Origin: Clostridia bacterium
Lineage (GTDB): Bacteria > Bacillota > Sulfobacillia > SLMV01
Reading direction: 5' to 3'
NCBI GenBank assembly: GCA_007136565.1
Contig: SLGS01000197.1
Coordinates: 1-7,622 of the forward strand
Length of the DNA stretch: 7,622 nt
In this document: piece by piece, positions 1-5,988 of the stretch
Position numbering within the stretch: the stretch's first letter is position 1
Layout: every line of letters begins with the position of its first letter
Position numbers and translations under genes: made by a program
Notes under the pieces: generated by a model
Seen by the model: only the letters and a program-made list of their open reading frames with translations
Told to the model about the DNA's origin: nothing
Databases searched by the model: none

Positions 1-8
1 AGTTTCAT
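1..8 (-). CDS. Possible start of the gene downstream of tig (partial, runs off the left edge)
   Basis: On the minus strand an ATG lies at 8-6, followed by AAA and CT, so the product would begin Met-Lys-Leu whatever the next base is. A purine-rich GAAGGGG stretch sits about 10 nt upstream of the ATG and could serve as a ribosome binding site. In many bacteria clpP follows tig, and ClpP proteins often begin with a similar short Met-x-Leu segment, so a clpP start is a reasonable guess. Only three codons are visible, so this is inference from gene order and not recognition. Confidence 0.25.
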
Positions 9-72
9 TGCCTTTACACCCCTTCTTTACGTATATCTACCCCGGATATCCACATCTAACGCAGACCGCCGC

Positions 73-91
73 CGCCCGTCAACCCCGGGCG
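73..91 (-). terminator. Weak stem-loop after tig
   Basis: A 5-bp GC stem (73-77 with 87-91) and a 9-nt loop lie about 27 nt past the tig stop on the minus strand. No T-run follows. It could slow transcription between tig and the next gene, but is not a convincing intrinsic terminator. The rest of 9-117 shows nothing recognisable. Confidence 0.2.
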
Positions 92-117
92 AGGGCTCCT
101 TCGACGCGAATACCGGT

Positions 118-1563
118 CTATTCCTCTTCACCCTCCGGCTCGGAGACCTCTTCGCCGGCTTCGGCTTCGGCTTCTTCCTGCGCCAAACGGGCCTTCTCTT
201 CCGCCTCTTTGCGTCGACGCTCCCGATTCTCTTCCAGTTCTGCCATGACTCCTTCGAAAGCCGGATCGGTGAGATTCGCCAGCAGACGGCGCGTCTTCTG
301 GATCCGCAGGTCGGAGCGCAGACGGCCACCGAATTCGGAAGTCAGGGCCATTTGCCTCAACATTCCGGCATCGATACCCATGGAGGCAGCTCGATTCTCC
401 AACTCACGCTCGAAGTCCTCTTCGGTGACCTCAACCTCTTCCGCCTCGGCGACGGCATCGAGCACCAGGCTCTCCTTGAGATCGGGACCGGCCTGCTCGA
501 GCAGGGCTTCTCGCGCCTCATCCTCGCTCGAGAATCCCCGTGCGGCGAGATAGTGTTCCATCTCCATTCCGCGGCTTTGGGCTTCGCGACTCATTTCTTC
601 GAGGCGTCGCTCCACCAGGTCCTGCTTCATGGGCTCGGGGATGTCTATATCCACATCTTCGACCACGGCATCTATAACCTTTTGCTCGAAGGCCTGAAGG
701 GCGGCGGATACTCTAGCGTCCTTTAGGTATTCCTCCACCTCTTCGCGCAATTCATCGAGGGATTCGGCGTCGGACATCTCCTTGGCGAACTCGTCGTCCA
801 AGTCCGGGAGAACCTTGCGCTTGAGTTCCTTGATCTCGACCTCGAAACGAACTTCCTCGCCCGCCAGTTCATCGCTGGGCGCGTCGGCCGGTATCTCCAC
901 GGTCACCTCGCGGGTCTCTCCGGCTTTTGCCCCGAGGATCCCCTCTTCAAACCCGGGCAAATACTGCCCGGAGCCTATGTCCAACATTTCTTCCTCGGCG
1001 GCGAGTTCCTCCCGCGCTTCCTCGCCCAGGTAGCCCTGGAACCCGACTACGGCCAACATGCCGGGACCCACTTCGGCATCCTCGTCCTCGACTACCTCGG
1101 CCGTGGCGCGTCGTTCCCGCAAATCTCCGAGGGCTTCTTCCACATCCTCGGAGCCGATTTCCGGCACGTCCAGCTCGAATCCCAGGTCCTTGTACTCCCC
1201 GAGTTCTACCTCCGGCAAGACCTCAACGGTAGCCGTGAATACGAGCGCCTCTCCGGGCTCGGCCTCCTCCAAATCGACCTCGGGGGGAGCTACCGGGTGT
1301 AGTTCCAATTCCTCGATGGCCTCACCGTAAGACTCGGGCACCATCTTCTCGAGGGCTTCTTCCCATATCGGTTCGACGCCGAAGCGATTCTCGAATATTC
1401 CCCTGGGCACGCGTCCCTTGCGGAACCCGGGTATTGCGAGATCTTTGCGGATCTCGGCAAAGGCCCGGTCCAGGTATTCCTCTACCTTATCGGGTTCGAC
1501 TTCGATTCGAAGAATCCGTACGTTCTCTCGATCTTCAGACCTCTCAACTGTCGCCTTAACCAC
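118..1563 (-). CDS. tig: Trigger factor, ribosome-associated chaperone and peptidyl-prolyl isomerase
   Basis: Trigger factor binds the ribosome at the exit tunnel and shields nascent chains in the cytoplasm. The 481-residue product shows the family's three parts. The N-terminal ribosome-binding domain (about 1-115) carries the signature loop GFRKGRVPR at 46-54. An FKBP-type isomerase domain spans about 165-248, with GSGQYLPGFEEGILG at 197-211. The helical chaperone domain follows, to about 440. The start is GTG at 1563, chosen because AAAGGAGA (1570-1577) lies 6 nt upstream and the family's N-terminus begins here. The frame stays open further upstream, almost into the tRNA, but that part does not look like protein. 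At 481 residues it is longer than the E. coli protein (432). The excess is largely a charged tail (about 446-481) that ends in mostly Glu. It lies 192 bp downstream of tRNA-Leu on the same strand and has its own possible promoter in the gap. The family assignment is secure. Confidence 0.96.
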   Translation of the reverse strand: MVKATVERSEDRENVRILRIEVEPDKVEEYLDRAFAEIRKDLAIPGFRKGRVPRGIFENRFGVEPIWEEALEKMVPESYGEAIEELELHPVAPPEVDLEEAEPGEALVFTATVEVLPEVELGEYKDLGFELDVPEIGSEDVEEALGDLRERRATAEVVEDEDAEVGPGMLAVVGFQGYLGEEAREELAAEEEMLDIGSGQYLPGFEEGILGAKAGETREVTVEIPADAPSDELAGEEVRFEVEIKELKRKVLPDLDDEFAKEMSDAESLDELREEVEEYLKDARVSAALQAFEQKVIDAVVEDVDIDIPEPMKQDLVERRLEEMSREAQSRGMEMEHYLAARGFSSEDEAREALLEQAGPDLKESLVLDAVAEAEEVEVTEEDFERELENRAASMGIDAGMLRQMALTSEFGGRLRSDLRIQKTRRLLANLTDPAFEGVMAELEENRERRRKEAEEKARLAQEEAEAEAGEEVSEPEGEEE

Positions 1564-1569
1564 GAAACG

Positions 1570-1577
1570 TCTCCTTT
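1570..1577 (-). promoter_or_regulatory. Ribosome binding site deciding the tig start
   Basis: On the minus strand AAAGGAGA precedes the GTG at 1563 by 6 nt. This fixes the GTG as the tig start over the much longer open frame that extends toward the tRNA. Confidence 0.8.
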
Positions 1578-1585
1578 CTTCGACA

Positions 1586-1624
1586 CCGCCAACCTGGCGG
1601 ATGGACCCGCGATACTTCGGGTCC
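1586..1624 (-). other. Two adjacent hairpins in the tig leader
   Basis: Two perfect stems lie back to back. One is 6 bp with a 3-nt loop (1586-1591 with 1595-1600). The other is 7 bp with an 8-nt loop (1603-1609 with 1618-1624). They lie in the 5' leader of tig, and the nearer one is 8 nt from the ribosome binding site. They could influence translation or mRNA stability. No riboswitch class is recognised. Confidence 0.45.
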
Positions 1625-1681
1625 GTCGGGGCAAAACCGGAAATTCCTTGCGTTACCGGATCCTTCGACCGGAACCGTCCG

Positions 1682-1690
1682 ATTACAGCA
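1682..1690 (-). promoter_or_regulatory. Candidate extended -10 promoter for tig
   Basis: The minus strand reads TGCTGTAAT, an extended -10 (TG-n-TGTAAT, five of six matches to TATAAT). It lies about 120 nt upstream of the tig start. The -35 region (TGCCCA at 17-bp spacing) is poor and falls in the arm of the 1703-1739 hairpin. If real, it lets tig be transcribed separately from tRNA-Leu. Confidence 0.35.
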
Positions 1691-1702
1691 TGGCAACAGG
1701 GC

Positions 1703-1739
1703 GGTGGGCAGAGGGCTTCGTTTCGGCCCGCTGCCCACC
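1703..1739 (-). other. Long stem-loop between tRNA-Leu and tig
   Basis: A perfect 9-bp inverted repeat (GGTGGGCAG at 1703-1711, CTGCCCACC at 1731-1739) continues inward after one mismatch with four more GC pairs. On the minus strand it begins 17 nt past the tRNA 3' end. No T-run follows, so it is not a canonical intrinsic terminator. It may be a processing or attenuation element that separates the tRNA transcript from tig. Confidence 0.5.
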
Positions 1740-1755
1740 CGCCCCTCATCCGGTG

Positions 1756-1837
1756 TGCGAGGGAAGGGACTTGAACCCTTACGCCCGAGGGCACGGGATC
1801 CTAAATCCCGCGCGTCTGCCAATTCCGCCACCCTCGC
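1756..1837 (-). tRNA. tRNA-Leu, anticodon UAG
   Basis: The minus strand folds as a type II tRNA of 82 nt including the discriminator. The acceptor stem pairs GCGAGGG (1831-1837) with CCCTCGC (1757-1763), with discriminator A at 1756. The D-arm has the leucine-type GGCGGAATTGGCAGACGC. The anticodon stem CGGGA/TCCCG encloses loop TTTAGGA, giving anticodon TAG with U33 and G37. There is a long variable arm (GCC/GGC), and the T-arm is AAGGG-TTCAAGT-CCCTT. The long variable arm, UAG anticodon and discriminator A together identify leucine, for CUN codons. CCA is not encoded (ACAC follows), so it must be added by tRNA nucleotidyltransferase. Confidence 0.95.
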
Positions 1838-1855
1838 CCGCGCGATGCAAACCCT

Positions 1856-1864
1856 AATATATCA
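1856..1864 (-). promoter_or_regulatory. Extended -10 promoter of tRNA-Leu
   Basis: The minus strand reads TGATATATT, an extended -10 (TG-A-TATATT) ending 18 nt before the tRNA 5' end. This leaves room for a short leader. No good -35 exists at 16-18 bp; an extended -10 can compensate for that. The site is an AT-rich island in a GC-rich stretch, which supports it. A 6-bp stem (CAACCC/GGGTTG, 1865-1881) lies immediately upstream. Confidence 0.55.
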
Positions 1865-1885
1865 CAACCCGGTGGGGGTTGGCGA

Positions 1886-1914
1886 AGGGGCGGCGATCGA
1901 AAATCGCTTCCCCT
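1886..1914 (-). terminator. Stem-loop downstream of the flavoprotein gene
   Basis: An inverted repeat pairs 1886-1897 with 1903-1914 (ten base pairs around a two-base mismatch, 5-nt loop). It begins 43 nt past the flavoprotein stop on the minus strand and sits just before the tRNA promoter. No T-run follows. Position and stability suggest a transcript end, with moderate to low certainty. Confidence 0.35.
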
Positions 1915-1957
1915 CCATCGCCATTCCCCTGGATGCAAAGTGGACCCCGTCTCTTCA

Positions 1958-2740
1958 TCAAGCATCCCCGTATACGCGTCCCGAGTATCGCCGCATCAAA
2001 CCCTCGATGAGTCGAAGGGATAGTCGGTAATACCCCGGGATGGAAGTCGGGTAGTAGTAATCCGCCTCGAGCCATCCGCGATCTCTCCAGTGGACATGAT
2101 CGGCACTATCCGGCTCCGAGTTGGCAGCCAAATCCCTCCACACGCGGAACGCGACGAGATCGCGAAACGCCGGCCTGGGTGGTCCAGAACACTGCGTCGC
2201 CCTAAAGATCTTCTCCGCGGCCCCTCGCAAGGTCCTGAGGACCTTCTCCCGATGAGCATCCGTGAGGTTCAAATCCAGCTTGGGCAACTCCACGGTGTAA
2301 ACGGGTGCGCAGCCCCAAAACCTGGCGCAATCGGCCATGAGGTGCGAGCTGGCCTTTTGCCCGGCTCCCGCGGCGGTCGCAATGGCCAAGACGGGCAGTC
2401 CGAAGAAACGAGGCCGGTGAAAACAGTACGAGAACCGATCCAGGAACTTCTTCACGAGTGACGTCACCCCCAGGGAGTAGACCGGTGACGCCAGGATCAA
2501 GGCATCGGCCCCGAGCATCCGCTTTTCTATTTCTCCGCGGTCCCCATCGACGGGGCAATGGGCTTCCCCGAGGTGGATGCACGCGTGACATCCGATGCAT
2601 TCGCCGAGATCCATATCCTTTAGGTGCACGTACTCCATTTCGATCTCGCCCATTTCCCGAAGTCTTTCCTCGACCATCTCCACCGCCATGTAAGTGCTGC
2701 CATTGTTTCGGGGGCTCCCCATCAATGCGAGTACTTTCAA
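1958..2740 (-). CDS. Iron-sulfur flavoprotein / NAD(P)H-dependent FMN reductase-family protein
   Basis: The 260-residue product has the flavodoxin-like fold of the FMN reductase family. It has an FMN phosphate loop GSPRNNGST at 8-16 and the conserved segment ASPVYSLGVTSLVKKFLDR at 84-102. Cysteines at 48, 51, 54 and 62 form CX2CX2CX7C, the compact motif that binds a 4Fe-4S cluster in Isf-type flavoproteins. It should be a cytoplasmic redox protein that passes electrons between flavin and cluster; partner and substrate are not visible. It is about 60 residues longer than simple Isf proteins, with an aromatic C-terminal part (HWRDRGWLEADYYYP at 217-231) of the kind seen in a longer flavodoxin-family subgroup. 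The start is TTG at 2740, backed by GGGAGG (2749-2754) 8 nt upstream. It is divergent from the epimerase gene. Confidence 0.88.
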   Translation of the reverse strand: MKVLALMGSPRNNGSTYMAVEMVEERLREMGEIEMEYVHLKDMDLGECIGCHACIHLGEAHCPVDGDRGEIEKRMLGADALILASPVYSLGVTSLVKKFLDRFSYCFHRPRFFGLPVLAIATAAGAGQKASSHLMADCARFWGCAPVYTVELPKLDLNLTDAHREKVLRTLRGAAEKIFRATQCSGPPRPAFRDLVAFRVWRDLAANSEPDSADHVHWRDRGWLEADYYYPTSIPGYYRLSLRLIEGLMRRYSGRVYGDA

Positions 2741-2748
2741 TCGTGCAT

Positions 2749-2754
2749 CCTCCC
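2749..2754 (-). promoter_or_regulatory. Ribosome binding site for a TTG start
   Basis: GGGAGG on the minus strand lies 8 nt from the TTG at 2740. The ATG at 2748-2746 directly abuts the site and is out of frame, giving only Met-His-Asp-stop. TTG is therefore the best start for the flavoprotein. Confidence 0.7.
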
Positions 2755-2897
2755 GTCGATCGTGCCCGAATGGCGTCTAAAACATCAAAAACCAAAGCGT
2801 CGCCCATGTCCACACCCCATGGCGCCCTCGGAGGAAATTCGACGCCCGGGCGGAAGATGTACGCATCACGATATCGACCCCGAAGGGATGATCCCGA

Positions 2898-3863
2898 GTG
2901 TCTCATTGCCTGTTGACGGGAGCCGCGGGTTTCTTGGGCGCCAACATACTATTGGAACTCGCCGGTAGAGGACGGAACGTGGTGGCGTGCGACTACTTAC
3001 AACCCCCGGATGCCCTGGTCCGTGAAGCGGAGACCGCGCCCGGCGAGGTTACCTGGGCCGACCTGGACGTCCGATCCGCCTCGGATTGGGATCGACTTCC
3101 CCGCTACGACTACGACGAGGTCATTCACGCGGCCGCACTAACTCCCGGATCCGACGACACCAAGACCCTGCCGACGGCCGAGGTTAACATGGTGGGAGCC
3201 CTACGGGCAATGGAATGGTCCCTGGGACGAGGCGCCGACCGATTCGTCTTCGTCAGCTCATCGGCGGTTTACCGTGGCTTCGAAGCCACGGCTCCCATGC
3301 GGGAGGATTCGATATTGCAGCCCGAGTTCAGCTACGGCATCCTGAAACTAGCAACCGAGGGGCTTTTGGCTGAGTACCGGGAACGCCGGGGACTGGACTC
3401 CTGTTCCGTGCGTCTGCCGTCCCTGTTCGGACCCTGGGAGCGTCCCACGGGTAGTCGCGACAATATGTCCGTCATCTACCACGTTTGCCGCGCCGCGATC
3501 TCCGGCCAACCCCTCACCGTGGCCGCTGCGAAACTGCGCCGGGATTGGTTGTACGTGCGCGATGCGGCGCGCGGTCTGGTTCACCTGGCATCCCTGCGCG
3601 GGGGTCCACCACTGATCAATCTCGGCACCGGTGAGCTGACAGCCATCGAACAGGTCGTGGATCACCTGGACGAACTCCTCCCCCGCCACGGGGTAGTTTC
3701 CACCACGGGGCTAGAAGAAGGCATCTCCGATATCACCGTCGCCCGCGGAGAGGCCCAGCCCATGGCCGTGGATGTTCTGCGCAAAAGCGGATTTGTCGCG
3801 GACACTCCGTTGGGAGTCGCCCTGGCGGAATACCTGGAATGGTTGCGGGAACACCCGGAGTAA
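2898..3863 (+). CDS. NAD-dependent epimerase/dehydratase (extended SDR)
   Basis: The 321-residue product is an extended short-chain dehydrogenase/reductase of the kind that epimerises, dehydrates or reduces nucleotide sugars and related substrates. The Rossmann motif GAAGFLG is at 8-14, and Asp32 at the end of the second strand favours NAD+. The catalytic Ser is in the SSS run at 120-122, with Tyr146 and Lys150 in YGILK. An RDWLYVRDAARG segment at 215-226 is typical of the family's substrate domain. Length matches the family. The GTG start has AAGGG at 2883-2887, 10 nt upstream. The ATG at 2888 is out of frame. It is a lone plus-strand gene between two minus-strand units, with no sugar-pathway neighbours, so the substrate cannot be named. 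Confidence 0.92.
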   Translation: MSHCLLTGAAGFLGANILLELAGRGRNVVACDYLQPPDALVREAETAPGEVTWADLDVRSASDWDRLPRYDYDEVIHAAALTPGSDDTKTLPTAEVNMVGALRAMEWSLGRGADRFVFVSSSAVYRGFEATAPMREDSILQPEFSYGILKLATEGLLAEYRERRGLDSCSVRLPSLFGPWERPTGSRDNMSVIYHVCRAAISGQPLTVAAAKLRRDWLYVRDAARGLVHLASLRGGPPLINLGTGELTAIEQVVDHLDELLPRHGVVSTTGLEEGISDITVARGEAQPMAVDVLRKSGFVADTPLGVALAEYLEWLREHPE

Positions 3864-3883
3864 GGCCCGTGGACCGTCATTTC

Positions 3884-4309
3884 CTAATCGTGCAGGATCC
3901 AGGAGGAAAGTCCAATCCCTGCCGCGGCCCCGACGGTCGTTAGTATCCCGGTGGTCACGTACATGCTTAATGCCCGGCGAGCGGCGGTGACCACTATGAC
4001 GTCCATCAGACCGGTCCCCAGCGCCGACCAGAAACAAACGAGCAGAATCCCGTAACCCACGGCCGGTCCGATTGTCACCGCCACCAGGGCCACCGTCCTC
4101 GGGATACCGGCCATCCCGTGGGTAACCAACGCACCCAGGACTCCGAAGGCGGCCGCCAGGATCCTAACCTGAACATCCGTCAAGGGAACCGGGGAGTACC
4201 TTCCAAATTCGGGCGATTGGGCCATGAAGATGTAGACCAACACCGCGACAAAGAATACCGTCGCCGCGCCCTTGATGATCCAATGGAGCCGATCCGTTCC
4301 TTCATTCAT
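3884..4309 (-). CDS. Four-helix membrane protein of unknown function
   Basis: I do not recognise this 141-residue protein. It is strongly hydrophobic, with four likely membrane helices at about 11-29, 48-67, 71-94 and 114-138. The loops are short, and basic residues (Arg111, Arg112) lie in the loop before helix 4. No catalytic motif is visible. The start ATG at 4309 lies inside the end of the upstream gene: the two overlap by 8 bp (ATGAATGA), and GGGAGGG sits about 8 nt upstream. Translation is therefore probably coupled to the membrane-anchored protein before it, and the two products may form a complex. The stop is 20 bp from the convergent epimerase stop, with no terminator visible between them. 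Confidence 0.8.
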   Translation of the reverse strand: MNEGTDRLHWIIKGAATVFFVAVLVYIFMAQSPEFGRYSPVPLTDVQVRILAAAFGVLGALVTHGMAGIPRTVALVAVTIGPAVGYGILLVCFWSALGTGLMDVIVVTAARRALSMYVTTGILTTVGAAAGIGLSSWILHD

Positions 4310-4832
4310 TTCGAGATCCCTCCCTGGCCAGGCCGGAATACCGATTTAGCATGATCGGCTCCCGACTCATGGGATGAGAGATCCTGAAGTGGACCCGAAT
4401 GGACCATTCGTCGGGATCCACCGTGTCGGGATCCGGCAAGGATGCCGGATCCAGGGGAGAAACCATATCTCGTTCGAGCCGTACGACCTCTCCCGGCTCC
4501 AGGTTGAAGGCCTCCGGATGCCATTGGTCGGTGGCGATGAGCTCCCCGGAGTAGGAGAGGGAAAACCTCATGAACTGGACCTTACCGGGTACTTCGCCGG
4601 CGTTTGAGATGGATATTTCCGCCAGGTAATCCCCGTCTCCGGGACCCCGGTCGAGATCCACGAGTCGTATGGTAAGCTCTCGCGTCGCCCGGGTAGATAC
4701 CAAAGCTCTATCGAAGGTCATCGAGGATAGCATCACCGCACCCGCGATCGTCGCCACAAGAATCACTAGTATGGGAAGTCTGGCAGCGCGCAAGCGGATC
4801 CCCCCGGACGAATTCTTAGAGATTGCCACCAT
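4302..4832 (-). CDS. Single-pass membrane-anchored protein with an extracytoplasmic beta-rich domain, unknown function
   Basis: I do not recognise this 176-residue protein. A short basic N-terminus (Arg13, Arg15, Arg18) precedes one hydrophobic helix (about 19-37), followed by a soluble domain of about 135 residues with alternating beta-strand character. The arrangement suggests an N-in anchor with the domain outside the membrane, perhaps an immunoglobulin-like sandwich. The pattern SNAGEVPGKV at 76-85 and NLEPGEVVRLE at 110-120 resembles such domains. No lipobox or catalytic residues are seen. The ATG at 4832 lacks a clear ribosome binding site. A TTG at 4793 has GGGGGG 6 nt upstream and would shorten the product by 13 residues. 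The open frame reaches back to 5015, but this would cross the 4919-4956 inverted repeat and is unlikely. It overlaps the next membrane gene by 8 bp. Confidence 0.72.
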   Translation of the reverse strand: MVAISKNSSGGIRLRAARLPILVILVATIAGAVMLSSMTFDRALVSTRATRELTIRLVDLDRGPGDGDYLAEISISNAGEVPGKVQFMRFSLSYSGELIATDQWHPEAFNLEPGEVVRLERDMVSPLDPASLPDPDTVDPDEWSIRVHFRISHPMSREPIMLNRYSGLAREGSRNE

Positions 4833-4918
4833 GCTAACACTAATCGGCGTCGGGAAATAAGGGAGTGCGTGCAACCGGACACGGACTATCGAACCCACGG
4901 AGATGGGCCCATTAATGT

Positions 4919-4956
4919 GCGTTTCCCCGGGAAGCTTCAGCCCACCGGGGAAACGC
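4919..4956 (-). terminator. Perfect 12-bp inverted repeat, probable end of the SDR-hydrolase operon
   Basis: GCGTTTCCCCGG (4919-4930) pairs perfectly with CCGGGGAAACGC (4945-4956) around a 14-nt loop containing the 8-bp palindrome GAAGCTTC. It begins 39 nt past the hydrolase stop on the minus strand, the right place for a terminator. No T-run follows on either strand, so it may be an atypical terminator, an mRNA-protecting stem or a protein binding site. The remainder of 4833-4995 shows no clear promoter for the membrane gene pair. Confidence 0.5.
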
Positions 4957-4995
4957 GGGAGGGGGTGATTCCGACTTGGCGTCGGAACGACTCGC

Positions 4996-5952
4996 TCATT
5001 CGGGGGCTTTGACATCCCCGATGACGTACGTCATGTCACCCGAATTGAGGACCATCAGCTGGTTTCGAATCAATAGCAGGGCCGTCTTTTCGAAGGGAGC
5101 TTCGAATCGCTCCAGTTCCTCGAAGGTAGCGGGATGCACCAGGCTCCCCAACCAAGTACCCCGATCCACCACGGTCCCGATGGCTGCTTCTCGAAGTTTC
5201 GGCACGAGAACTCCACCGCGAGAGGGGGTGATGACCGATAGCCCCTCGAGATAGATCGGGTCCTCGATGGTTCTCGGCGGTGGCGCAGTGGAAATGGCGC
5301 CGGCGATGGAGAGAACCCTCTGAAGCCCGTCCGCTATACGCTCCGCCCACTCCTCTTCACGACCGCTGCGTCCACCCATCTCCCAGGCCGTTATGCGGGC
5401 TCCCGCCTCGGCCGCACATGCGGTTAGCGAGGTGGGAGGACCATCGGCCGGCGGGCGCTCTACGATGAACGGTGCATCCGCAGCCAGGGCCAGTTCCTCG
5501 TCACCGGGAAAACTGAAGGCGAAGGAATTGACGCACCAGCTGCCACCTCCGTGTAAGTCGACAGCGGCATCCACGTGATCGGCCAGGAGGCGATCCTTCA
5601 GTAGCGCAGCCAAGCGCTCGGTGTGCGTGCCGTCTTCCTTGCCCGGGAATACGCGGTTGAGGTCCAGGGAATCCATGTCCGCACATCGTCGATCCGACGC
5701 CATGGCGACGGGATTGGTCACCGGCACAACTCGCACACGCCCCTCGAGATCTGACATCGGGATTCGATCGAGGACCTTCCTGATCGCCCACGCACCCCAG
5801 GGGCCCTCGTCCCCGTGCACGCCGGCCGTGAGCAGGACCAGCGGTCCGCTGTCACCGACTTCGCCGACGGAAATCGAACTGTCACCGGCGGCCGTAGCGC
5901 CGACGGATATATCCTCCCAGGTCATGGCATCGTACAATGTCCTGTCAGCCAT
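4996..5952 (-). CDS. Aspartoacylase / succinylglutamate desuccinylase-family zinc hydrolase
   Basis: The 318-residue product belongs to the AstE/aspartoacylase branch of the M14 zinc carboxypeptidase fold. Members typically remove acyl groups from N-acyl amino acids or related amides in the cytoplasm. The active site looks complete. HGDE at 46-49 gives zinc ligands His46 and Glu49, and DLHGG at 132-136 gives His134. Glu191 in AWEMGG is the likely catalytic acid/base. DLNRVFPG at 97-104 with Asn99 and Arg100, plus Arg88/Arg89, match the substrate-binding residues of aspartoacylase. The C-terminal part (about 235-318) has the family's small beta domain, with spaced glycines in ITPSRGGVLV and GTWLGSLVHP. 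The ATG start has GGGAGGAG (5959-5966) 6 nt upstream. It is the last gene of a minus-strand operon, 36 bp after SDR copy 1. Exact substrate unknown; an ectoine-type deacetylase, amide hydrolase or thiolase-like role cannot be told apart. Confidence 0.9.
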   Translation of the reverse strand: MADRTLYDAMTWEDISVGATAAGDSSISVGEVGDSGPLVLLTAGVHGDEGPWGAWAIRKVLDRIPMSDLEGRVRVVPVTNPVAMASDRRCADMDSLDLNRVFPGKEDGTHTERLAALLKDRLLADHVDAAVDLHGGGSWCVNSFAFSFPGDEELALAADAPFIVERPPADGPPTSLTACAAEAGARITAWEMGGRSGREEEWAERIADGLQRVLSIAGAISTAPPPRTIEDPIYLEGLSVITPSRGGVLVPKLREAAIGTVVDRGTWLGSLVHPATFEELERFEAPFEKTALLLIRNQLMVLNSGDMTYVIGDVKAPE

Positions 5953-5988
5953 AATTACTCCTCCCTTGTGCGCGATTCACCCCACGGG

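Noticed and set aside
8..553. Plus-strand Ser/Arg-rich open frame opposite tig
   Set aside because: It is a shadow of the tig coding strand with strong Ser/Arg bias, and tig is unmistakable on the other strand.
1564..1794. N-terminal extension of trigger factor by 77 residues
   Set aside because: The frame is open only by chance across the leader and into the tRNA 3' half. The translation is Cys/Pro/Arg-rich and unlike the family, and a good ribosome binding site marks the GTG at 1563.
2741..2800. Minus-strand peptide with FDVLDAIRARS, reminiscent of a nitroreductase N-terminus
   Set aside because: The likeness is about ten residues. The frame then runs out of phase through the flavoprotein gene into low-complexity Arg/Gly sequence, and no good ribosome binding site precedes its ATG. 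Chance resemblance is more likely than a gene or remnant.
2843..2876. Palindromes CGCCCGGGCG and CGATATCG in the divergent gap as operators
   Set aside because: Both are short, single and GC-typical, with no convincing promoter beside them. They are not enough to call a regulator site.
4833..5015. Longer start at 5015 for the membrane-anchored protein
   Set aside because: It would add 61 Pro/Arg-rich residues before the membrane helix, overlap the hydrolase gene and cross the 12-bp inverted repeat.
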